A stretch of 64,000 nucleotides of DNA from Desmodesmus armatus (lineage: Eukaryota > Chlorophyta > Chlorophyceae > Sphaeropleales > Scenedesmaceae): the NCBI GenBank assembly GCA_007449985.2, contig VIIQ02000565.1:1-64000 (forward strand), written 5' to 3'. Shown here piece by piece: positions 25,479 through 35,024 of the stretch. The first letter of the stretch is position 1; every line of letters starts with the position of its first letter. The translations under genes were made by a program, and so were the position numbers. The notes beneath the pieces were generated by a model, which searched no databases, had not been told where the DNA came from, and was given only the letters and a program-made list of their open reading frames with translations.

Positions 25479-26137
25479 GAATACTGCTGAGCCATCAATG
25501 GCAAGGTGGACCTGATGTGGCTTCAATTGGTTTTCACTTCCTTCTGTGATATGGTGTAGAGTTTTCTGTGTGGTACTATGTAGGTTTACCTAGTAGGGGT
25601 GCGGGAGACGCCAATGTGGGACTGCTGGGTGGGTGCACCTGCGCATGCGTGATGAATGTGTGCACCATTCCGATACATCCACTACCTGGCCCATGCTTTT
25701 TGCTAGGTTCTGGACAGCCACAGCAGTCTGTGCGGCATGCACAAGTACTGTTGTGACACTGTGGGTCGCTTGGTGCATGCTTATCTCATATCCGGGATTA
25801 GTAATCAGGCTGGCCTGACTTTCTCATCTGTTGTGTCTTCAAGGTGACCCAGTTTGGTGCAGTAGCTACTATAGCAGACACCTGTATCTTTAATATCTCA
25901 GCTCTGGCATGTGCTGGTGTGTGCTGAGCCCTATTTTGCCCCCCTTTTCACCCTTTTCACCTCACCGCCGAACACCAAAAAAAGTCACGTTACAGAATGA
26001 GCCACAACTTTGCACATAAGCTGCACATGTGCCCACAAGACAAATGCACACACAAACAATCGTCCCACACACTGGCGTCATGCACAACCACCAGCGCCCA
26101 ACTGTCACCAAGTCAAATCCTAGCAACCGCCGACCAG

Positions 26138-27878
26138 TCACGCGTCATCAGAATCACTATCCAGACCACAAGACAGGTGCTGGTCATGGTGCAGGAGATC
26201 ACCATGCCAGCGCAGCTGCTCACCTGCACGCAGCTCGCGCGCAGCAGCATCAGTCATCACCTGCAAATCAGCAGCAGGCTCAGTCTGCTGAACGGGACGC
26301 CAGGGACGACGGATCTGCGTGTTGCGCTCATACGCCAACTCGCGCACAGCAGGCCTGTTGTCCACTAACGACCCAACAGTGACACCACGTTCACGCGCAT
26401 CATCAACAAGCTGCAGCAGCACCTCATCATCACGATCAACCTCAGCAGAAGGCACACCCGCAAACGACAGCCTGGATGCTGCAACAGCACCATCCTTGAA
26501 CAACACAGCTGCCACACCCGCTGGTGTCACATTGAAAGGCATGCATGCAGACAACCACACCACCTCTGAGCGTGTGCTGTCCATGCCCTGCCCCATGTAT
26601 GGCACCGCCCAGCCAGCATCAAAGTAGTACTGGCCAGAAGCGATCATGGCATAGCCGATAGCTGCCAGGGACACCTTCAGCCTAGCACGCAGCTCAAACT
26701 CACGATATGTAACAGCACGCTCCATGATGTTGTGCTGTGTGAGAGCCACCCTGCGCTTGAGGGCAGAGCCATGCAGCCGCATCAAGTGCTCTCCCTCTTC
26801 CAACTCAAGCGGCGTGACATTGTGCAGCATCTCTCGATACTCCTGCCGGCCCTTGCACTTGCGTGCATACCCTATCAAACCCTCCCATGTGTGCAGCCCC
26901 TTGTTGGCGGCCTTCTTCATGCACACACTGCAGTGCAGGTCAGCATAGCCAGCCACATGCTCTGCCAGCCAAGCCATCAGCTCATGCTTGATTTTGACGC
27001 TGCTGCTGCTGCGCTTTTTCAGCACACCCTGCACATGCAGGTGCTTGAACGCATCGCCGCGCTCAGTGCACATACACCCAGCCTTGCACCGCTCACGCAC
27101 AAAGGACGCTGCAGCATCATACACTTCCCAGGGGATGTCGCCCCCTGGCACCACAATGGTGACGCTGCAAGTCAGCACACGGTCCTTGCCTCTGCACACA
27201 TCGCTGTCCTCACTGTCTGAAGGTGGTGCATCACGGTCTGGCGGACGGCGCTGTCGCCGCAGCTCTGCTTTGAGGAACTCCGCACCTGCAGACCTGCACA
27301 GCAACAGTGCATGCAGCAGTGCGTGGAATCAGTCAGTATACCAGATGCAGCAGAGCATATCATGGGTGCTGCACCAAACCGTTCAGGCTGTGCTGCTGAG
27401 CACCTGCTGCTAGGCAGCACAGTAGTGGCTGAGATGCGGTTCCGTTTGGCCAGTGCATGTATACTGGTGACAAACAACGTGTACATGGGTTGTAGATAAC
27501 ACACCTGCGCTTCTGTTGACGCGTGCGTGGGGCAGCACGTTGTTTGCGCTGTGCTGCTGTTGCCTGTTGCTTCTTCTTCTTTGCAGCCTGTTGCTTGCGC
27601 GGCTTGGCAAATGGTCTGCCAGCAGCCTGCACAGTCAATCGCATCGCTTAGATGCTTGGTCCGTATCGGAGCAGGCCATGCGGAACACTGCAAGCAGCCC
27701 AACACACCTTGCGAGGACGCCCTCTGATACCGCGATTCTGCTCGGCTTTGAGCTCAGCTTCGTCAACATTGGGGTCGCTGTATACAGAATCAGACTGCCC
27801 GGCCTCTGCCTGGCTGCCACCCGTGTCGGAGGTGCCATCCGACTCTGAACCGGCACAGGCAGCTCGTGTGCGCACCAT
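26138..27878 (-). CDS. HUH/Rep-type endonuclease of a replitron-like element (3 exons, 482 aa)
   Basis: Exons 27708-27878, 27505-27626 and 26138-27293 (minus strand) join in phase (1449 bases, 483 codons). The N-terminus is acidic (DSVYSDPNVDEAELK), then GRPRK and a Lys/Arg/Gln-rich stretch (AAKKKKQQATAAQRKQR), consistent with nuclear localisation and DNA binding. The catalytic domain starts near VLTCSVTIVVPGG (motif-I-like strand). It has FKHLHVQGVLKKR, an HUH motif (H-L-H), and GLIGYARKCKG, a motif-III-like YxxxK with the nicking tyrosine. No P-loop helicase follows. The ~250-residue C-terminal part ends in an acidic tail (DSDSDDA). The frame is intact, suggesting a recent or still functional copy. 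Alternatives are an endogenised CRESS-virus Rep or another HUH transposase; the intact HUH and Y motifs favour a nickase. Confidence 0.7.
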
Positions 27879-28210
27879 GCGAATGCTGACAGTAATATAT
27901 GCAACAACTGTACAACGAAGTTGTGTTTGCCGATGTGGGAAGTCTAGACAAATACCACACCAGTTCCGACACGACACAGTCAGCCGGAGCATGTAGCGTT
28001 GACCGAGCGGTTGCTGTAACTGTCGACGTCCGATGTTCAGCAAGCGAAGCCGCTGGCCTTGCTGGTATTGTGGATATATCACTGAATTGCGTTCTGCATG
28101 TACGACATTTTCCCGCCCTTAAACCGAAAGTGATTTTTCCTCCATCGCACACCGCGCATCATCCCGCCCAACCCAGCATGCTGCGATTCTCACATACATA
28201 TGCACCCGTT

Positions 28211-28367
28211 GGTGGCGCCTCGGCTTCGCCTCGGCGCCACCACAGCATGCACGGGCAGGCGGTACAGTTTGACCAGCCCCCAGCAGCAGCACACCGCATC
28301 GGGGTGAATTGATGAGGGGGGCATCGGCGTGCCTGCGGCACGCCGATGCAGCACGCGCCGCGGCGCG
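28211..28367. repeat. Cluster of GC-rich perfect hairpins next to the Rep-like gene
   Basis: Three structures: GGTGGCGCC...GGCGCCACC (28211-28219/28233-28241); GCATCGGCGTGCC, TGC, GGCACGCCGATGC (28321-28349); and the palindrome CGCGCCGCGGCGCG (28354-28367). They lie between the divergent Rep-like and small-gene starts. A role as nicking origin or Rep-binding site is an inference from position and shape. Confidence 0.8.
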
Positions 28368-28430
28368 GCTCTGCGTCGCCGCACTTTTCCCACCCCCACC
28401 TTTGTTCACCCTTTACCTTTCCCGCAAACA

Positions 28431-28438
28431 TATAAAAA
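28431..28438 (+). promoter_or_regulatory. TATA box (TATAAAAA)
   Basis: TATAAAAA is followed 78 bases later by an ATG at 28509 that opens a plausible two-exon reading frame. It is one of the best TATA boxes in the window. Confidence 0.55.
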
Positions 28439-28508
28439 ACTCGCATTTTGGATCGGCGCAGAATTGTGGCAACTTACAAAGCAGGGCTCAACTAGCACAA
28501 ATAGCAAC

Positions 28509-28873
28509 ATGATAATAGACGGGAAAATCTTGCAAGGCTCCAACAGGGCAACAGCAGCTGACTCAACAGTGAGTCAGCCTGTTCAGCCTCTGCCCCTGCC
28601 TCCTGCTGGTAAGCTGAACTCTGGTTTGCCGAGTTGCAGGCCTTCTGCCGCGTATCTGCAAAACAATCAAAAAGCATTGACGTGTGGCAGCGATACAGTC
28701 AGTTCGCCATTGCTACCGAGGCATGTGCGACGACGGGTGCAGCACCAAACCTTCGTGCTGCTGACCTGCAATGCATGCTTCATGGTTGCATGTGCTGCAG
28801 GATGTTATTCCAACACGCATATGCAGCTCTCGCGCTCCGCATGCGTGCTTGCTTCGACAGCCGTGTGTGCTGA
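28509..28873 (+). CDS. Small putative protein divergent to the Rep-like gene (2 exons, 97 aa)
   Basis: ATG at 28509, exon 28509-28568 (MIIDGKILQGSNRATAADST), GTGAGT donor, GAGTTGCAG acceptor, exon 28640-28873, in phase, ending DSRVC-stop. The second exon has a non-repetitive sequence (SKSIDVWQRYSQFA, then Cys-rich CMLHGCMCCR). No family is recognised. Other open frames continue to about 29360, so further exons are possible. Its place beside the hairpins and Rep-like gene suggests it belongs to the same element, but this is only positional. Confidence 0.3.
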
Positions 28874-30457
28874 CACTCGTCTCGGCGTGCACGTCTCGCA
28901 GTCCGCAATCCATGCATTTGCGCTGCAGTATGTGGTTCAAATGGGTCATCCGGGTCGCGGCAGCAACTTGTCATCCCGCATGTCCAACCAGCAAACGTGC
29001 CGAGCATGAGCTCACCTGCGATCCGCCTGAGCTTGAAAGAGAGCTCTCCTCGTGTCCGTCAGACATCTGGACGTCAGCAAAGTGTTCGTCTGGGCTCCTG
29101 CCATCGCTTTCGATGGCCGTGCAACGACACTTGTCAGGTTGACTGCTGAGTCAGCCGTTTCCTTCCTCGATACTGGACTCGCCACAAAAGACCCTGTTTT
29201 CGTGCTGTTTATCACCTGGAGAACGGCTCATGTGTTACTCACCGCATTCCGAAACGAAATTTGCACCTGCACACCGATCGATCCCCAGCCCACCGCCGCG
29301 CACTGCGATTTTTCCGCACAATATCCCTATTTTTCCTGCACTCCCCACCATATCACCTTCTAATTTGTGCACCCAAATGCCGCTTCCATAGAGGTAGTTT
29401 TCACCGAGCTCTTTGCCCCCCTTTTGAGCGGTGGACCATGGACCGATTGGTCACCATGCAATGAACCCCACGCACATCTGGGCTTACCCAACGATGTGGC
29501 CGTGCTTTCACTGGTATGTCATTGTCGAATGTGCTGACTGGTTGTTGGCTGGGTGTTCCCTACTTGCCTGCTCATGATATGTAAAGCGAATGAAAAAGTG
29601 AATGAAAGCATCTTGACAAATCTGGGTAGTACTTGGTGAGCTGGGTGGGGCACTGCATGGCATGCCTTACTGCGTATCGTATCACATTTAAGGCATGCTA
29701 ACAACGCTGCAGCCTTCAGCCGCTGTCACATGCCAGTGGCCTCTTTTCAACTGCTGCTGGCAACCGATGCATACAACGGTACAGCAAGCACACGTCACAA
29801 CATTGATCATGGCAATGGCTGCTCACCTTTGCAGCAGTTTGGCAGCAAAACACCAACAAAACAAAACAAACACATGCCTACAGTGCTGCATCATCACAAT
29901 GATAAGCACGGCATGTTCCCTCACACAGGACACCAGGTGCACCACCAGCACGGCACAACCACGGTAGACAACTCCCTTACAAACGAGTCACCAGGACTGC
30001 AGACCAACAACCAATCCCGATACCTCATACCTGACCTGAGAGTTAAAGTTAAATCTACTGCACACCCCCTTGGTGTAGTTACGCTATAGAATTTCCTTCC
30101 ATTAGCCTCGCGTCCTGAGAGGACGGCACATGCATGCATGGGGGTCTAGAGAGACTGAGATACCTCAAAATATATGCCCTAAGGGCACCCTCACGAGCTA
30201 GCTTGTGCCCAGATTGGTACCTTGTCCCGCATACCTGTACTGTACTGTACTGTACTGTACCGCACTGTACAGTAACCTACTGGTATAGTACACAAGATAA
30301 CCCTTGCGGTCACCACCTGTCTTGTTACATCCCCACACCTGACCTGAGAGACTGGGGTACGACAAGCTGAAGGCCCTTCGGGGCACCCTCGTGAGCCCTT
30401 GGCTTGCTGGCTAGTGCCGAGGTTGAGACCCTGTCCCCAAAATACTGAACTGTACTG
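28874..30457. other. No supported gene
   Basis: Several short frames (for example 29052-29363 +) look moderately protein-like but have no domain or splice support. The right edge of the Rep element may lie here. From about 30160 a pair of diverged direct repeats begins. Confidence 0.45.
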
Positions 30458-30460
30458 TTA
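30161..30460. repeat. Two diverged direct repeats (~180 bp apart) with TGTAC pentamer run
   Basis: GAGAGACTGAGATACC...GGGCACCCTCACGAGC (from about 30152) matches GAGAGACTGGGGTACG...GGGCACCCTCGTGAGC (from about 30346). Both continue into a (T)GTCCC and TACTGTAC stretch. Reverse-complemented, parts resemble the dispersed GCTCATGGGG-type repeats, so this may be a SINE-like family. Confidence 0.55.
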
Positions 30461-32006
30461 CACGGGGGACAAATGCACCACCAGCTGACCACTACATGGC
30501 ACTCTACACACCGGACACTTCAGCAACGGGCCCCCAGCATCCCCCTTGCCTCCCGCTCCATTCCCACCAGCAGCACCAGCACCACCTCCTCCCCTGCCTG
30601 CATTCCTTCCCTTCGCTGGAGTCTTGGCAGCTTCTAAACAGCCAGAGCAGTACAGAAAATGCATACAGGGCATCAATACGGTGTCCTTAGGCCGTTCGAA
30701 GCATATCTGGCAAAGGAGGGCGTGTTCGAGCTGTTCCTGGGTTTGTTTGAGTTCGGCGGCGGCAGCGGCGGCGGCGGCGCTGTTGTGGTGCTGCTGCTGT
30801 GCCTGCTGCTGCTCTGCGAGGTCCAGCTTGTCCTGCAAACACAAACACACACTACTATGTTGGTGTGCCTCCTAGAACTGCTTGCATTTGACTGACATGT
30901 TGACATGCTAGCTGCACATGTATCCTCTATGCCTAACACACAGTCATCTTCAGCATCGTAGTACCACCAGAATCTGTTTGTTTGCCATCAGTCTTTTTGA
31001 CACATGCATCGTGGTAGGATAGTTGCATAGCTGTACTGATGGAAGCCAACGGTGCTCAGCCAGCCTGTCACTAATACCTTGCTATCTGCACCATGAGTCA
31101 TAAAGCATCGGCCAGCAGTGGTCCCATGTCTTTGTGACTACTTTCCCACCCCCCAAAGTTGCGTGCTCCATAAGGAAAGATACCAAGATGCACCCCTGAT
31201 TTGCAGCTGCATTGTGAGGAAACTACACGTCAACTACACCCAGCACACACAAGCATACCCCCAGCAGACCCACCTGCAGCTCCCGAGCCAGCTGATGCTG
31301 CTGCTGCAGCTGCTGCTGCGTAGCCGCCAACGCACTCGACACATCCCGCCCCTCCTGCAGCAATTCAAACGCCAGCGACAGACTGCACATCAGCTGCACT
31401 GCTGCTGACACCTCACCCTCGGCAACAGTAGCCTGCAGCTGCTGCAGGGCCTGACCCAGGGCGGGACTCCTCACTGGGATACTACTGCTGCCAGCCGCAC
31501 TGCTGCCAGCCGCCGCTGCTGCTGCTGCTGCTGCTGAGGGAGGAGTGCCAGGCTGGCAGTAGCCAGCCGCCGCCGCCGCTGCTGCCGCTGCTGCTGTGCC
31601 GGCAGGGCTTGCTCGCCCCTGATGCATGCACCACCCAGGCCCCTGCTGCTGTGGGCCATGACACTGCTGCCGCTGCTGCTGCTGCTGCTGAAGGACCGCA
31701 AACTGCTGCTGACGCTGCTGCTGCTGTTGGTGTGACACTGATGCCTGGTAGTGCTGCAGCGCTGCCTCCAACAAAGGTTCATTCCCCGCCAGCTCCCCAA
31801 AAGCATGCAGCAGCTGCTGCCCTGCCGGCCGCCCCAGCAGAACAGCAGCAGCAGGGCCCAGGGGCCCCTGCAGTAGGGAGGGTACCCCGCCAGACTGCAG
31901 GGAACACAGTACTGTCACCAGGGAAGGGAAGGCCTCCTGGAGGGAGGACAGCAATGCGGTGCGGCCACTGCTGCTGCTGTTGGTGCCGTTGGTGCCCACA
32001 GCACCT

Positions 32007-32047
<41 letters not shown>

Positions 32048-32398
32048 GTGGTGGTGGTGGGTGGAGGGCGCATTCAGAGCTGCTGTGTGGGTGTTGCTGC
32101 TGCTGCCATGGCGAGCAGCTTTATGCCGTCGATGCTGCTCCTGCTGCTGCTGCTGCTGCTGCTGGTCACCGCAATCCCAGCAGCACTCCTGACCACCTGC
32201 TGCTGCATCCGTCTCCTGCTGCTGCTGCTGCTGGTCTGTCGCGCTGTGGCTGCGTTTGTGCACTGCTGCTGCAGGCGCCTCTGGCATGTCGGTATCACTA
32301 CTGACTGCAGCAGCAGCAGCAGTAGCAGCATCCTGCCTTTGTGCATTGGCATCGCTTCCAGGTTCAGCTGCCGCTGCTGCTGTCGCTGCTGCTGCTGC

Positions 32399-32433
<35 letters not shown>

Positions 32434-32768
32434 GTTGTGTCTCTTCCTGTGCAGGTGCGCCCACCCCCCCACTGCCACCACCTGCTGTGTGCCGCCGCTT
32501 TGCCACAGCAGCAGTGCCTGTCCCCTCCTCATACTGCTGCTGCTGCTGGTGCTGCTGCTGCTGCAGGGCCTGTGCTGCCTGAAGATCCCCCACTGCGTGG
32601 CGTTTGACTGCCGGCAGGCGCAGGGGGCTCCCCTTTGCCAACCCAACGCCCCCACCCCCTGCTGCTGCTGCTGCTGCTGCTGCGGGTGCTGTTGACGCCG
32701 CTGCTGCTGTCACCTCCTGCTCTGTGTGCTGCCGTTTGCTGCTGGTAGCACCAAAGGGACTGCTGGAG

Positions 32769-32800
<32 letters not shown>

Positions 32801-34306
32801 GGCAGGCTTGGCCCCCGTTCCAACTGTTGCCCCGGCTGCTGCTGTAACTTCACACCAGGCATGTGCTGGGCTGGTCTGGCCGGACGGAGGAGGGGCGCTA
32901 GAGGAGGGCCAGTACCATTCACGGCTGCTGCCGGGGTCACCCTGCTGCTGCTGCTGCTGCTGCTGCTGTGTCGTCTCATCAATGCCTTGAACAGGCTCCG
33001 CTGCTCGCTTGCGCACACGCTGCTGCTGCTGCTGCTGGGATGTGGCAGCAGGAGCTGCTTGACTGGACCCCTGCTGCTGCTGTCGTGCAGCAGCTGGTGT
33101 AGCAAATTGCCTGCTGCAGGTGGCGGCTGCTGGACTGCCTGGCTGGCGTTGCTGCTGCTGCTGCTGCTGCATTATGTGCTGCCTCTTGATTCGCTGCTGG
33201 TGCCGCTGCTGCTCCTGTTCAGCAATCAAACAAGACAGTGGGGGTGCAGAGGGCGACACCGGGCTGAAATCAGCGCCTGATGCACCAGCAGCTCCCACAG
33301 CAGCAGCAGCAGCAGCGGCAGCAGCGGCGGCGGAAGCTGCTGCTGCTGAGACGTTTGCAGGGGAGGATGCAGCTGCAGCAGCAGCAGATGCATTGAAGGG
33401 CCACTGCCGCTTGCCAGCAAGGGGCCGCAGGGCAGGTTGTGATCTGCCTGACCCAACGGCTGCTGCTGCCGCTGCTGCTGCTGCTGCTGCTGCAAAGGGC
33501 CCTGGAGGTCGCTGCTGTTGCTGCTGCTGCTGCTGCTGTTCAATTGAGGCCCTGCGTTGCTGCGTCCCCGGTGCTGCTGACCCCTGTGCTTCGTGCTGCG
33601 TAGCCGCTGCTGTTGCTGCTGCTGCTGGCCCACCAGCAGCAGCCCCTGCTGCTGCAGGCCTGCGGGGTGTGGGGTCATGCATGCAGTAGGGAGGTGCCGC
33701 TGCTAGGGGGCTTGCTGTTGTAGTGCTGGTCGCCTCGCCTCCTGCCCTGCCGCTACCGCTGCTGCTGCTGCGGGACCATATGCCAAAGAGCCGTTGCATG
33801 GCGCCAACAGGTGCTTGGGTGGGCTGCTGGTCGGGCCCCTGACCAACTGGGGTGCTTGCAGCATGCTGGATGAAGTCCATGTCGTCCTGAGCATGCTGCA
33901 ACTGACTGCTGTGCTGCTGCTGTGAAGCATAGAAGGCCTGCATGCAAAATGGAAGTCAGATGAGCAATGTTCACCAGGTTACATGCCATTCAATACCAAC
34001 CTTGCTGACACCTGCAACGCGCTGTGTAGGCAACCTGTGCCGCTGTTCTTCTGCCTAGTCAACCGAGTGCGTCAAGGTATCAAACAGCAAGCGGTAGCCC
34101 AAGCGGGTCTGATGCACACCTGATACTGATTAGATTGATCATTGGGTGCTGTTGGCAACCCTGCAAGCCCAGCCAGCAAGTAAGTGGACGGTGAAAGCGT
34201 GAGTCCAACAGCAGAGCAGCAGAGGTTTGCTGGTCTGGTGGTACACAAGACAATGCTGACCTTGGTCTTCGTCATCAGAGTCACTATCGATAGGTGCTTT
34301 GAACAT
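30458..34306 (-). CDS. PolyQ/polyA protein with C-terminal RING finger, putative E3 ubiquitin ligase (4 exons, 1041 aa)
   Basis: Exons 34261-34306, 34120-34160, 31274-33937 and 30458-30832 (minus) join in phase (3126 bases). The start MFKAPIDSDSDDEDQ is acidic. Exon 2 continues GLPTAPNDQSNQYQ into AFYASQQQ. The 888-codon third exon is mostly poly-Gln, poly-Ala, Ser and His runs with islands such as ALLSSLQEAFPSLVTVLCSL and AVQLMCSLSLAFELLQEG that look helical. The last exon has a Gln-rich coiled-coil-like segment, then CQICFERPKDTVLMPC, MHFLYC, SGC and CPVCR, a C3HC4 RING with an inserted Gly-rich loop before the last CxxC. Zinc ligands are intact, so E2-dependent ubiquitin transfer is expected from the family. 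Substrate unknown. The exon 1 assignment rests on phase and sense sequence only. Confidence 0.8.
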
Positions 34307-35024
34307 CGTGCCGCCCTCACACTGACTCTCAAGCGATAGGTGTTGCCATGGTCTGCGTGATGTGATGTACTGTGTCTTGGATGGTGCGACAAGCTATTCT
34401 TGGGGCGCTAGTCAGATGCTGTGGAGTGCATTGAACGTAGCAGCCATACGTGAAGAGTGCCGCTTGTGCTGCAGACGGTTGTTGTCAACGATAGACACTC
34501 TATTTGACCACTGACATCAAAGCTCTCCAAATTAGGCACAGAACGGTACTAAACACTCATCCACACACCTCAACCACCAAACACATGTGAGTGATCCAAG
34601 CAGCAACTGCTGCCTTCATACTCTCAGAGTCTTCAGAGTCTGGACCGAACCTGGACCGAACCTGCCAGCCTGGCACAAGCTGGCACAAAAGACAAGCCGT
34701 AGCGTGCCACACGCAATCAATCTCTCCCGTAAAATCCAGACATTAGACTGCACTTGCTGCTGCTGCTGTCGGTCCTGCTGCTGCTTTCACATCTACCATG
34801 TGTTGCTGCACTGGGCACCGTCACAGTGTGCCTAGCCTGCACCATGACTGCCTGCACCAAGACTGCCTGCCTGCCTGTCTGTCTAACGTACCGCCAGGTA
34901 CTTCAGGACTCATGCCACGCTCAAAACACCCAAACACCGCCACGCTCTTGCCGGACGGATGGGAACCCCTCTCACCGCACTGCCAGTGCGGTGAGATTAG
35001 GGTCCCCCATGGGTCAGGGCCCCC

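Larger units (their letters stand above)
24731..26137. other. Intergenic, no gene seen
   Basis: Between the end of the modular gene and the 3' end of the opposing Rep-like gene. It contains a 9-bp-arm hairpin at 25262-25281, one dispersed repeat copy at 25443-25478, and a C/T-rich then A-rich passage at 25935-25990 that may be close to the Rep element's edge. Confidence 0.5.
26000..28900 (-). mobile_element. Replitron-like / CRESS-Rep-derived element (boundaries not resolved)
   Basis: The Rep-like endonuclease gene (26138-27878, -), a cluster of GC-rich perfect hairpins (28211-28367) and a divergently started small gene (TATA at 28431, ATG at 28509) form one block. A Rep gene, a hairpin region and a divergent second gene recall the layout of CRESS DNA replicons. 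Single-gene HUH endonuclease transposons called replitrons are known from green algae (established knowledge). I found no terminal repeats or target-site duplication, so the coordinates are approximate. Confidence 0.5.

Noticed and set aside
26029..26382. + strand frames opposite the Rep-like gene
   Set aside because: Antisense shadow. The minus strand has the HUH motif and phase-consistent introns.
28329..29009. 226-codon + strand frame through the hairpin region
   Set aside because: It starts in GC-rich palindromes before the TATA box. The two-exon model from 28509 fits promoter and splice signals better, though only weakly.
31609..33689. Long + strand frames rich in Cys, Leu and Ala opposite the RING-protein gene
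   Set aside because: They are antisense translations of CAG/GCN repeats. The minus strand closes in phase over four exons and ends in a RING finger.
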